Shown here piece after piece: positions 57,065 to 64,000 of a stretch of DNA of 64,000 bases; positions within the stretch are counted from its first letter, which is position 1, and every line of letters begins with the position of its first letter. The notes beneath the pieces are model-generated. The model was not told where the DNA came from. It searched no databases and saw nothing but the letters and a program-made list of their open reading frames with translations. The position numbers and the translations under genes were made by a program. Origin of the DNA: Lentzea terrae. Lineage in GTDB: Bacteria; Actinomycetota; Actinomycetes; Mycobacteriales; Pseudonocardiaceae. The stretch lies in NCBI RefSeq assembly GCF_003265345.1, contig NZ_QFWW01000029.1, positions 423,900 to 487,899 of the forward strand, given 5' to 3'.

Positions 57065-57487
57065 ATGGAACCTGTTGTCGGCGCCACCCCCAAAGTCGTG
57101 CGTTCCGAAGAGGAATGGCGCGCCCAGCTGAACCCCGCCGAGTACGCGGTGCTGCGCCAGGCAGGCACCGAGCGTCCCTGGACCGGCGAGTACACCGAGA
57201 CCAAGACCGAGGGCATCTACGAGTGCCGTGCGTGTGGAGCCGAGCTGTTCCGCAGCGACACCAAGTTCGACTCGCACTGCGGCTGGCCGTCGTTCTTCTC
57301 ACCGCTGGCCGGAGACTCGGTCATCCTGCGCGAGGACCGCACCCTCGGCATGACCCGCGTCGAGGTGCTCTGCGCCACATGTCACAGCCACCTCGGACAT
57401 GTTTTCGAAGGTGAGGGGTACCCCACTCCGACGGACCAGCGGTACTGCATCAACTCCATCTCCTTGAAACTCGTTCCGTCCGAATAG
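57065..57487 (+). CDS. msrB: methionine-R-sulfoxide reductase B
   Basis: A 140-residue enzyme that reduces methionine-R-sulfoxide residues in proteins. Two CxxC zinc motifs (ECRACGAE, LCATCHSH), SHCGWPSFF, HLGHVFEGEG and the catalytic cysteine in RYCINSISL are present. Length is normal. No MsrA gene nearby. Being directly upstream of the TIGR04222/DUF692 genes, it may belong to the same redox-related locus, though a 263-base gap intervenes. Confidence 0.92.
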   Translation: MEPVVGATPKVVRSEEEWRAQLNPAEYAVLRQAGTERPWTGEYTETKTEGIYECRACGAELFRSDTKFDSHCGWPSFFSPLAGDSVILREDRTLGMTRVEVLCATCHSHLGHVFEGEGYPTPTDQRYCINSISLKLVPSE

Positions 57488-57538
57488 GAGACTGAGCCGA
57501 GTCCGGCCACGAACGGCGGGACAGACCTGGGAGGCGCA

Positions 57539-57601
57539 ATGATCTTCTTCGGTACCGATGGCGAAGGCTCCAGCGGAGTCGACGGCGGCTCCTCGAGCTG
57601 A
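57539..57601 (+). CDS. 20-residue Gly/Ser-rich peptide
   Basis: ATG at 57539 to TGA, 20 residues: MIFFGTDGEGSSGVDGGSSS. TGGGAGG lies four bases upstream, a strong ribosome site. Hydrophobic start, then an acidic Gly/Ser-rich stretch similar in composition to the tails of the following membrane proteins, but without Cys. A small hairpin follows directly. It may be a real short gene, or a leader peptide for the downstream operon. Confidence 0.45.
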   Translation: MIFFGTDGEGSSGVDGGSSS

Positions 57602-57603
57602 GT

Positions 57604-57623
57604 TGGCTCCAAAGGGTGAGCCA
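57604..57623. terminator. weak hairpin after the 20-residue frame
   Basis: TGGCTC (57604-57609) pairs with GAGCCA (57618-57623) around an eight-base loop, starting three bases after the stop codon. Short and without a U-tract, so it could be an attenuator or terminator of msrB. The gap up to 57750 holds no other frame I can support. Confidence 0.35.
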
Positions 57624-57750
57624 TAGCCACAAATAAGTGACAGAAGACGGACAACCCTAAGGCTTCGTCAACAAGCATTGCGGGCATGTGGCCCGGACCA
57701 CACCATGGACGCCACCGAAGCACTTTCGGGGCAGTCAGGGGGTGGGTCGC

Positions 57751-58641
57751 ATGCAGAGGCCTTGGGGATTGTCCGGACCGGAGTTCCTTCAGCTGTACTG
57801 GATCGGACTGGCACTGGCCGTGCTGGTCGCGATCATCGTCCGGGTTCGCGTGCGGGCCGGCCACAGCAGCCAGCCCGTGCGCTCCCTGGACATGGACGAG
57901 CTCGCATATCTTGCGGGCGGTCCGAGGCGCGTGGTCGAAACGGCCCTCGCGCGGCTGCTCACCGCGGGTGAGCTGCGCACTTCACGACGTGGCACCGTGC
58001 AGGCCACGGCAGCGACGAGTTCTCTCAACCCGGTGGACCGCGCCGTCATCACCGACAGCCAGCGCTACACCAACCGCACCGTCAACCTGCTGATCCCCGC
58101 CGTCGCCAAGGACGACGCCGTCACCGCGATCGGCAGGCGTCTCGAGGAGATGGGCCTCGTCGTCCACCCGGACGTCGCGAAAGCCGCGCTGCGCAAGGGA
58201 TCCACGGCGTTGTGGGTGCTGCTCGCGATCGGGGTCGCCCGCCTGGTCAACGGCCTCGCGATCGGCACGGCCGTCGGCTGGCTGGCGTTGCAGATCCTGC
58301 TCACCGGTGCGCTCATCTTCCTTCTCACGCGGCGCAGCAAGCACGTGCGCACCAGCAAGGGGAACAGCGTGCTCGCCGCGGCGCGCACCGCCAACAGCAG
58401 CCGGATGGCCACGTCCGACGACGCCCTGTACGCGGGTGCGGCGGGCCTGGTTCTCTTCGGCGGCTTGGCCGTCTACCCGGATCTGGAGGTGCGCAGCTCG
58501 TTGATCGCCTCCTCCGGGTCGCCGACCGGCTACACCGGTTACGGCGGCGACGGCGGCAGCTCGAGCTCGTCGTGTTCGAGCGGAAGCAGCTGCGGTGGAG
58601 GCGGCGGCTGCGGTGGTGGCTGCGGCGGGGGCGGCGGCTGA
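57751..58641 (+). CDS. TIGR04222-like membrane protein with Ser/Cys/Gly tail (A)
   Basis: A 296-residue membrane protein. First helix FLQLYWIGLALAVLVAIIV (12-30), then a cytoplasmic-type domain with DMDELAYLAGGPRRVVETAL, shared with the two following proteins. Further helices at about 152-193 and 227-243. The C-terminal 27 residues are low complexity: serine run, then glycine blocks, with cysteines at 275, 281, 287 and 291. The tail is the only place with cysteines. ATG at 57751 is chosen; the frame is open upstream. It is the first of three proteins with this tail type preceding a DUF692 enzyme, so the tail is a candidate modification substrate. Confidence 0.8.
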   Translation: MQRPWGLSGPEFLQLYWIGLALAVLVAIIVRVRVRAGHSSQPVRSLDMDELAYLAGGPRRVVETALARLLTAGELRTSRRGTVQATAATSSLNPVDRAVITDSQRYTNRTVNLLIPAVAKDDAVTAIGRRLEEMGLVVHPDVAKAALRKGSTALWVLLAIGVARLVNGLAIGTAVGWLALQILLTGALIFLLTRRSKHVRTSKGNSVLAAARTANSSRMATSDDALYAGAAGLVLFGGLAVYPDLEVRSSLIASSGSPTGYTGYGGDGGSSSSSCSSGSSCGGGGGCGGGCGGGGG

Positions 58642-58732
58642 CCGGAGTTGTTCGGACTGATTCAGGTAACGCCAGGAACCCGGGGGTAGATCTCACGTCG
58701 AAGATGCGTTGGCACCAGTGAGGGGAGAGCTG

Positions 58733-59506
58733 ATGGCCAAGTCTTCGGCACCGCACCAAGCAAGCGCGGAGGAGATCGGGTTCCTGGCAGGGGGACCGGG
58801 CAGGGCGGCGGAGGCCGCACTGGCCCGGCTGATGGACGGCGGTCACGTGCGGATGTCCAGGGAGGGACTCGTGACCGCCGTCCATCAGAACGGATACGGG
58901 GCCACGACGGCGCTGGAGGCGTTCATCCTCGCCGGGCTCACCGGCGCGGGCCGCCCGTTCGGTCACGTGATCGGGCCGGCGGCGCACAGCCAGGAGATGG
59001 GTTCGCTGCAGCGCGGTCTCGTCGACCGGGCGCTGGTGCGCAGGCAGTGGGGCCGCAGCCCGAACCGCGGCTTCCGGACGCTGCTGTTCGTGCTCGCCCT
59101 CGCCAGTGCCGTCGCGGCCGTGATCTGGGACCGGAACCTGTTCGCTCTGTCGGCGGTGCTCCTGTTCTTCGCGTTCCTCATGCGGGGCAAGAAGATGCTC
59201 ACACCGCTCGGCAGGGGCGTCCTGGGGCACGCACAGCGGAACCCGCGCGGCAAGGTGGACACCGTGGCGCTGCACGGGTTCCCGAACGCTCCCCGCCCCA
59301 TCCAGATCCGTCAGGCCAAGTCGAGGTCCACTTCGCACCGCAGCAGCAGCAGCAGCAGCAGTTGCGGCGGTGTGTACGACCACCAGAGCTGCTCCAGCAG
59401 CAGTTGTTCCAGCAGCAGCTGCAACAGTTCCAGCAGCTGCAGCAGTTCAAGCAGTAGCAGTTGCAGCAGTTCGAGTGGCAGCAGCTGCAGCAGCTCCAGC
59501 AGTTAA
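58733..59506 (+). CDS. TIGR04222-like membrane protein with Ser/Cys tail (B)
   Basis: A 257-residue protein. The N-terminal domain (IGFLAGGPGRAAEAALARLM, VTAVHQNGYGATT) is closely related to that of protein C. Two helices at about 115-150. The C-terminal 54 residues are nearly all serine with cysteines at 211, 220, 225, 230, 236, 244 and 252, plus one GGVYDHQS insert. Cys spacing is 4-8 residues. GGGGAG precedes the ATG. It lies 92 bases after protein A and 11 bases before C, so it is co-transcribed. Confidence 0.8.
   Translation: MAKSSAPHQASAEEIGFLAGGPGRAAEAALARLMDGGHVRMSREGLVTAVHQNGYGATTALEAFILAGLTGAGRPFGHVIGPAAHSQEMGSLQRGLVDRALVRRQWGRSPNRGFRTLLFVLALASAVAAVIWDRNLFALSAVLLFFAFLMRGKKMLTPLGRGVLGHAQRNPRGKVDTVALHGFPNAPRPIQIRQAKSRSTSHRSSSSSSSCGGVYDHQSCSSSSCSSSSCNSSSSCSSSSSSSCSSSSGSSCSSSSS
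59342..59504 (+). repeat. Ser/Cys tail microrepeat (AGC-rich)
   Basis: The tail of protein B is encoded largely by AGC/AGT serine codons punctuated by TGC/TGT, beginning with six consecutive AGC codons (59342-59359). The region is a trinucleotide-like repeat that could expand or shrink by slippage in whole codons, altering Cys number without a frameshift. Confidence 0.7.
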
Positions 59507-59516
59507 GGGGGAACTG

Positions 59517-60287
59517 ATGGTCACACCGTTGACCGCACAGGGGACGCAGCTCTCCGCGGAACAGGTCGGCTACCTGAGCGCCGGGCCTGGCCGTGCCGCC
59601 GAGACCGCACTGGCCAGGCTGATCGACGGTGGCCTCGTGCGGGTGTCGCGCGACGGGCTCGTCACCGCGGTGCACCAGAACAACCACGGCGCGACCACGG
59701 GGGTAGAGGCGCGGATCCTGAGCTACGCGCGCACGCCGGTCCGGTTCGACACGATCGTGCAGTCGACCGCGCACAGCACCGAGATGACGCAGCTGCACCA
59801 ACACCTGCTCGACCAGGGGCTCATGCAACATCCCCGCCGCCGCAACCCGGCGTGGGGGTTCTCGCTGCTGCTCGCGGCTGTCCTGCTCCTGCTCGGCTTC
59901 GTGACGCCGGTGCTGTTCCTCGGTGTGCCGATCGCGGTGGGGTTCGGCCTCTGGCAGCGCGGCCGGAAAGCCGTCACCAGGGCGGGCAAGGAGGCCCTGC
60001 TGCACGTGGCCGCGACCGACCGCGTGCACAACGTGGCGGTGTACGGCTTCTGCGGCAAGGTCAACCGCCGCCCGGTCGCCGAGGACTTCGGGCTCTCGCA
60101 GAGCATCGTGAAGATGCTGCCGCTCAACCAGCGCCGCAAGCGCCGGTCCTCTTCGGACGGTGGCGGCTGCGGGGTGAGCGGTGGCTGTGGTAGCAGTAGT
60201 TGTTCTTCGAGCAGCAGCTGTTCGTCGAGCAGTGGCAGCAGCTGCGGCGGTGGTGGCGGAAGCTGCGGTGGCGGAGGAGGCAGCTGA
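59517..60287 (+). CDS. TIGR04222-like membrane protein with Ser/Gly/Cys tail (C)
   Basis: A 256-residue protein. Domain residues 12-110 (VGYLSAGPGRAAETALARLI, VTAVHQNNHGATT) parallel protein B; two helices at about 115-145 (FSLLLAAVLLLLGFVTPVLF). After a basic RRKRRSSSDG linker, the 39-residue tail has cysteines at 218, 224, 229, 235, 243 and 250 among Ser and Gly. One further Cys (179) is in the domain. Its stop overlaps the DUF692 start (TGATG), and the DUF692 ribosome site (GGAGGAGG) is within the tail coding sequence. Confidence 0.8.
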   Translation: MVTPLTAQGTQLSAEQVGYLSAGPGRAAETALARLIDGGLVRVSRDGLVTAVHQNNHGATTGVEARILSYARTPVRFDTIVQSTAHSTEMTQLHQHLLDQGLMQHPRRRNPAWGFSLLLAAVLLLLGFVTPVLFLGVPIAVGFGLWQRGRKAVTRAGKEALLHVAATDRVHNVAVYGFCGKVNRRPVAEDFGLSQSIVKMLPLNQRRKRRSSSDGGGCGVSGGCGSSSCSSSSSCSSSSGSSCGGGGGSCGGGGGS

Positions 60288-61120
60288 TGGCGGGAATCGC
60301 GGACCTGGGCGTCGGCATCGGCTGGCGCTCGGAGATCGACCTGACCGTGGAACGGCTGCCCGGCGTCGACTTCGTCGAGGTCGTCGCGGAGAACCTCCAC
60401 ATCGGACACCTGCCGGAGTCGGTGACACTGCTGCTGGAGCGCGGAATCCCGGTGCTCCCCCACGCCGTGTCGCTGTCGCTGGGCGGCGCGGACCCGGTCG
60501 ACCTGAACCGCGTCGAGCACCTCGGCAAGGTCGCCGAGGCCGTCGGCGCGCCGATGGTGAGCGATCACGTGTGCTTCGTCCGCGCCGGCGGGCTCGACTC
60601 CGGGCACCTGATGCCGGTGCCGCGCACCAAGGACGCGCTCGACGTGCTGGTCGCGAACGTCAAGCTGGCGCAGGAGAACCTGCCGGTGCCGCTGGCGCTG
60701 GAGAACGTCGCCGCACTGCTCGAGTGGCCGGACGGCGAGCTGTCCGAGGGCCAGTTCCTCGCCGAGCTCGTCGAACGCACGGGCTGCTGGCTGCTCGTCG
60801 ACGTCGCGAACCTGTACGCCAACGCCCGCAACATCGGCACGGACCCCGAGCGGTTCCTGGACGAGATCCCGTTGGAACGACTGGCTTACGTGCACGTGGC
60901 CGGTGGCGAGCACCACGGCGACGTCTACCACGACACGCACGCCCACGCGGTGCTGCCGGAGGTGCTCGGCGTCCTCGACGAGCTGTGCTCGCGCGTCAGG
61001 CCACCCGGCGTTCTGCTGGAGCGCGACGACAACTACCCGTCGGACACCGAAATCGCGAGCGAACTCGCTGCTATCCGCGCCGTGGTGGACAAGCATGGAC
61101 CAGCACAGTGGCTGAATTGA
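60287..61120 (+). CDS. DUF692 family multinuclear non-heme iron oxidase (MNIO)
   Basis: A 277-residue TIM-barrel enzyme of the DUF692/MNIO family (relatives MbnB and TglH act on Cys residues of peptides, with O2). Candidate iron ligands are visible: His59 in PHAVSLSLG, His94 in VSDHVCFV, Glu139 in ALENVA, Asp172/Asn175 in VDVANLYAN, His203 in YVHVAGGEHH, His215-Asp216 in VYHDTHAH, and Glu245 in LLERDDN. Ribosome site GGAGGAGG. Coupled by TGATG to the preceding tail protein and overlapping the partner gene by 13 bases. The adjacent Cys-tail proteins are likely substrates. Confidence 0.87.
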   Translation: MAGIADLGVGIGWRSEIDLTVERLPGVDFVEVVAENLHIGHLPESVTLLLERGIPVLPHAVSLSLGGADPVDLNRVEHLGKVAEAVGAPMVSDHVCFVRAGGLDSGHLMPVPRTKDALDVLVANVKLAQENLPVPLALENVAALLEWPDGELSEGQFLAELVERTGCWLLVDVANLYANARNIGTDPERFLDEIPLERLAYVHVAGGEHHGDVYHDTHAHAVLPEVLGVLDELCSRVRPPGVLLERDDNYPSDTEIASELAAIRAVVDKHGPAQWLN

Positions 61121-61470
61121 ATGATCCTTCGGCCGCACGCGAAAGGCTTGCGGCCGCCCAGGCCGAGCTGCTAAATGCATTGCTCGCGAACGGACCCGCC
61201 CCGGCGGGATTCGACGAACAACGGCTGAACGTCGAGCGCCGCGCGTTGCTGTCGAAACGCCGCGGCATCGTGCGGATGCTGGGCCCGGCCGTCGCCGACG
61301 AGCTGGGCGACCGGTTCCGGCCGCTCTTCGACGCGTACGCCGTCGAACACCCACGTCGCGCGGGCTCGCGCGCACGTGAGGACGCTGCGGCGTTCGCGGA
61401 ATGGTGCCGTGCCGCGGGTGAACTGTCAGCGAATCGCAAGGCGCGCTGGAAGTTCTGGCAGTCGAACTGA
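61108..61470 (+). CDS. DUF692-associated partner protein
   Basis: A 120-residue, helical, charged protein. GTG at 61108 lies inside the last codons of the DUF692 gene, so translation is coupled. Features include AQAELLNALLANGPAPAGFD, then RLNVERRALLSKRRG and the later LGDRFRPLFDAYAVEHP. This order resembles the N-terminal part of DUF2063-type partners of MNIO enzymes, which hold the peptide substrate. It also looks like the short C-terminal region that I recall being fused to some Streptomyces DUF692 proteins. One Cys only. Assignment is by context and pattern. Confidence 0.65.
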   Translation: MAELNDPSAARERLAAAQAELLNALLANGPAPAGFDEQRLNVERRALLSKRRGIVRMLGPAVADELGDRFRPLFDAYAVEHPRRAGSRAREDAAAFAEWCRAAGELSANRKARWKFWQSN

Positions 61471-61540
61471 CGGGCGAACCCGGCAGACCGGGAAATCCCC
61501 CGTTCAGCCCTGTGTGGCCCCTCCTGCCATCGATACGTTC

Positions 61541-61562
61541 GAAAGGGTCGGGGGACCTTTTT
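61541..61562 (+). terminator. likely terminator of the DUF692 operon
   Basis: AAAGGGTC and GACCTTTTT flank a short G loop, giving an imperfect stem with a run of five T on the plus strand. It lies 70 bases after the partner-gene stop and before the subtilase start. The stem is short, so confidence is moderate. Confidence 0.45.
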
Positions 61563-61635
61563 CACTTTGCCGTAGAAGGCCTTCCGGCCTGCGCGGACCA
61601 CAGCGCGCAGAAATTCGAACCATGAGGGGATTCGA

Positions 61636-64000
61636 ATGCGCGGAAAAACGAAAGTGCTGGGCGCCGCCATCGCGGCGCTCGCACTGACCGCGGGCACGGC
61701 CACCGCAGCACCGGCCGCACCGCAGACCGGCGGCACGCCGAACCAGGCGGTGGACGAGGTCACGCTCGTCACCGGCGACAAGGTCCTGCTGGGCCACGGA
61801 CAGCAGGTCGTCGCGATTCAGCCCGGCGAAGGACGCCGGAACGTGACGTTCAGCAAACACCGCGGTGCCGACGGGCACACGCTGGTCGTTCCCGAGGACG
61901 CGTTCGGGCCCCTGGCGGCGGGCCGGCTCGACCGCAGACTCTTCGACGTCACCACGTTGCTGGAGTTCGGCTACCGGGACCGGATGCCGTTGATCGTGGA
62001 CGGTCACGCGAGACTCGCGGCGCGGTCCTCGAACGACTGGGCCGCACTCAAGGCCGAAGCGGACTCCGGTGACAAGATCTGGCTCGACGGCATCCGCAAG
62101 CCGAGCCTCGACCGCAGCGTCAAGCAGATCGGCGCACCGGCCGCCCACGAGCGCGGCATCACCGGCAAGGGCGTGAAGGTCGCGATCGTCGACACCGGAG
62201 TGGACGAGAACCACCCGGACCTCAAGGGTCAGCAGCTCGCGGAGAAGAACTTCACCAGCGACCCCGACAACACCGACAAGGTCGGCCACGGCACGCACGT
62301 CGGTGCGACCGTCGCGAGCCACGACTCGAAGTACGGCGGTGTCGCACCAGGCGCGCAGCTGCTCGACGCCAAGGTCTGCATCGAGTTCGGCTGCCAGGAG
62401 TCCTGGATCCTCGACGGCATGCGCTGGGCCGCCGAGCAGGGCGCCCAGGTCGTCAACATGAGCCTCGGCGGCAGTGACACGCCGGAGATCGACCCGCTGG
62501 AGCAGGCGGTCAACGACCTGACGGCCCAGTACGGCACGTTGTTCGTGATCGCGGCGGGCAACTCGGGTTCGCCGGGCACGGTCAGCTCGCCCAGCACGGC
62601 AGAGGCCGCGCTGTCGGTCGGTGCCGTGAACCGCGACGACACGCTCGCCTTCTTCTCCAGCAAGGGTCCGCGCGTCGGCGACAGCGGCCTCAAGCCCGAG
62701 GTGACCGCACCGGGCGTCGACATCGTCGCGGCGGCCGCCGGCACGAACGGCGAGCACATCGCGGCGAGCGGCACGTCCATGGCGACGCCGCACGTGGCGG
62801 GTGCCGCGGCGCTGCTCAAGTCGCAGCACCCGGAGTGGACGCCGGCGCAGCTCAAGTCGGCGCTCGCCACCACGGCCAAGCCGGCGCCGGGCGTCAGCGC
62901 GTTCGACCAGGGCGCCGGTCGCATCGACGTGACCAAGGCGATCGACCAGGTGCTGACCGCCGATGTCGTCGCGCTGAACCTCGGCCGGCACGAGTGGCCG
63001 CACGGTGACGACAAGCCCGAGACCAAGGCGGTCACCTACAGCAACCCGACCGACGCGGCGATCACGCTCGACCTGAAGCTGACCAGCGACGCCCCGCAGG
63101 GCATGTTCTCGCTGAGCGCCTCGAAGGTCACGGTTCCCGCCAAGGGCACCGCGTCCGTCAAGGTCACCGCCGACACCCGCGTCGGCACGCAGGACGCCAC
63201 GTACACGGGCGAGGTCATCGCCACGTCCGGCACGCACACCGTCCGCACGCTCGTCGGCGTCGACCGCGAGGTGGAGAGCTACGACCTCACGCTCGACCTG
63301 ACCGGCCGCGACGGGCAGAACCCGACGAACGCGCTGACGTTCGTCAGCGGCCTGGACACCAGGACGACCAAGCTGGTCTCCGGCGGCGACCAGAAGATCC
63401 GCCTGCCCAAGGGCACCTACGTGCTCAGCTCGTCGATCAGCTCGCCGGAGAGCTACGACATGCTGTTGCAGCCGACGGTGAAGCTGACCGGCGACGCGAC
63501 CGTCAAGCAGGACGCCCGCCTGGCGCAGCCGCTCAACGTGAAGGTGCCGGAACCCACCGGCGACTTCGTGGTCGGCGAACTCTCCTGGAAGCGTGCCTAT
63601 GGCGACGCGATCGTGCAGGCCGGGCTGATCTCGTTCGGCGGCTTCGACGGCATCGGCGCGGCACAGGTCGGCGGGCCGCTCTCGCCGAAGGAACTGGCGT
63701 CGCTCACCACGTTGCACGCGAACTCCGCGGCCGACGCGAACGTCTACTACCGGCTGTCCTACCCGGTCGGCGGCAGCCTGCCGAACGGCCTGACGCGCGC
63801 GCCGAGCAAGAAGGACCTGGCGCGCGTCGAGGCCACCATCGGTGGTGCCAAGCCGGACAGCACCGTGCTCAAGGGTGAGTTCCCGTCGTCGGTGCACGGT
63901 CTGAGCGGCGGTTCCGCGCTCTACCCCGTGCCGGCGGGCAGCAAGGCGGTCGACTACGTGACGACCGAGGACCTGCGCTGGCAGTCGGTCGTGCTCATCA
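61636..64000 (+). CDS. secreted S8 subtilisin-like peptidase (3' truncated by window)
   Basis: At least 788 residues; the gene continues past the window edge. Signal peptide KTKVLGAAIAALALTAGTATAA. A propeptide of about 140 residues precedes the S8 domain: catalytic Asp186 in VAIVDTGVDENHPDL, His218 in GHGTHVGATVA, oxyanion Asn in AAGNSGS and Ser381 in SGTSMATPHVAGAAAL. Downstream beta-rich domains follow from about residue 430. GAGGGGA precedes the ATG by five bases; an upstream ATG at 61622 is out of frame. It follows the DUF692 operon but a probable terminator separates them. Confidence 0.92.
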   Translation, partial: MRGKTKVLGAAIAALALTAGTATAAPAAPQTGGTPNQAVDEVTLVTGDKVLLGHGQQVVAIQPGEGRRNVTFSKHRGADGHTLVVPEDAFGPLAAGRLDRRLFDVTTLLEFGYRDRMPLIVDGHARLAARSSNDWAALKAEADSGDKIWLDGIRKPSLDRSVKQIGAPAAHERGITGKGVKVAIVDTGVDENHPDLKGQQLAEKNFTSDPDNTDKVGHGTHVGATVASHDSKYGGVAPGAQLLDAKVCIEFGCQESWILDGMRWAAEQGAQVVNMSLGGSDTPEIDPLEQAVNDLTAQYGTLFVIAAGNSGSPGTVSSPSTAEAALSVGAVNRDDTLAFFSSKGPRVGDSGLKPEVTAPGVDIVAAAAGTNGEHIAASGTSMATPHVAGAAALLKSQHPEWTPAQLKSALATTAKPAPGVSAFDQGAGRIDVTKAIDQVLTADVVALNLGRHEWPHGDDKPETKAVTYSNPTDAAITLDLKLTSDAPQGMFSLSASKVTVPAKGTASVKVTADTRVGTQDATYTGEVIATSGTHTVRTLVGVDREVESYDLTLDLTGRDGQNPTNALTFVSGLDTRTTKLVSGGDQKIRLPKGTYVLSSSISSPESYDMLLQPTVKLTGDATVKQDARLAQPLNVKVPEPTGDFVVGELSWKRAYGDAIVQAGLISFGGFDGIGAAQVGGPLSPKELASLTTLHANSAADANVYYRLSYPVGGSLPNGLTRAPSKKDLARVEATIGGAKPDSTVLKGEFPSSVHGLSGGSALYPVPAGSKAVDYVTTEDLRWQSVVLI

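Noticed and set aside
61504-63897. Long open frame on the minus strand opposite the subtilase gene.
   Set aside because: Arg/Val-rich antisense shadow; the plus strand has signal peptide and full catalytic triad.
1-64000. tRNA, rRNA, CRISPR arrays, insertion sequences, integrases, attachment sites.
   Set aside because: None seen by eye in either strand; intergenic gaps are short and filled by adjacent gene signals.

Overview
The window is chromosomal DNA of a high-GC actinomycete. Third codon positions are almost all G or C, many genes start with GTG, genes are packed with 1-4 base overlaps, and there is an SsgA-type sporulation regulator, an LCP cell-wall ligase, DUF3040 and DUF2252 proteins and a LigC-type DNA ligase. 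Together these point to a filamentous, sporulating member of the Pseudonocardiales (Lentzea, Saccharothrix or Amycolatopsis-like); that placement is inference. I see no tRNA, rRNA, CRISPR array, transposase or phage gene.

Layout. 1-9.1 kb: a choline/betaine-type oxidation operon (ferredoxin-reductase-like flavoprotein, betaine-aldehyde dehydrogenase, GMC oxidoreductase, APC permease) converging on a 3-hydroxybutyrate-dehydrogenase-like SDR, an MHS transporter and a PucR-type regulator. 9.3-24 kb: housekeeping and small accessory genes (35-residue peptide, LCP ligase, HipA-like kinase with DUF3037, ArsR/SRPBCC pair, SGNH hydrolase, lactonase-like propeller, PPK2, ornithine aminotransferase, DUF2252, GNAT, ABC-F, ZapE, RibD_C reductase, LigC). 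24-35 kb: a surface-glycan region with two GT4 enzymes, a flippase, a polytopic GT2, a DUF2142 membrane protein, two methyltransferases and a HAD-type protein, separated by two strong bidirectional hairpin terminators. 35-44 kb: EamA exporter, TAP-like lipoprotein hydrolase, a 21-residue peptide with eight cysteines, a DUF1996 secreted protein under a LacI/CebR-like palindrome, an APH-like kinase, an imine reductase divergent from an HxlR regulator, a LigD-type polymerase domain, and a TetR gene with a clear operator. 44-56.7 kb: acyl-CoA dehydrogenases, MaoC-like dehydratase, a LuxR regulator, a 36-residue peptide behind an RBS-sequestering hairpin, a LAL regulator, SsgA, two tandem XRE/NB-ARC/TPR regulators, and GntR with L-asparaginase.

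The most unusual region is 57.5-61.5 kb. Three TIGR04222-like membrane proteins with Ser/Gly/Cys low-complexity C-terminal tails (4, 7 and 6 tail cysteines) are followed, with start/stop overlaps, by a DUF692 enzyme (multinuclear non-heme iron oxidase, MNIO family) and a 120-residue protein resembling the short helical partner of such enzymes. I infer a membrane-anchored cysteine-modification system in which the tails are the substrates. A methionine-R-sulfoxide reductase lies just upstream and a subtilase precursor just downstream. The independent 21-residue Cys-rich peptide at 38.1 kb is a second strong candidate for something undescribed.
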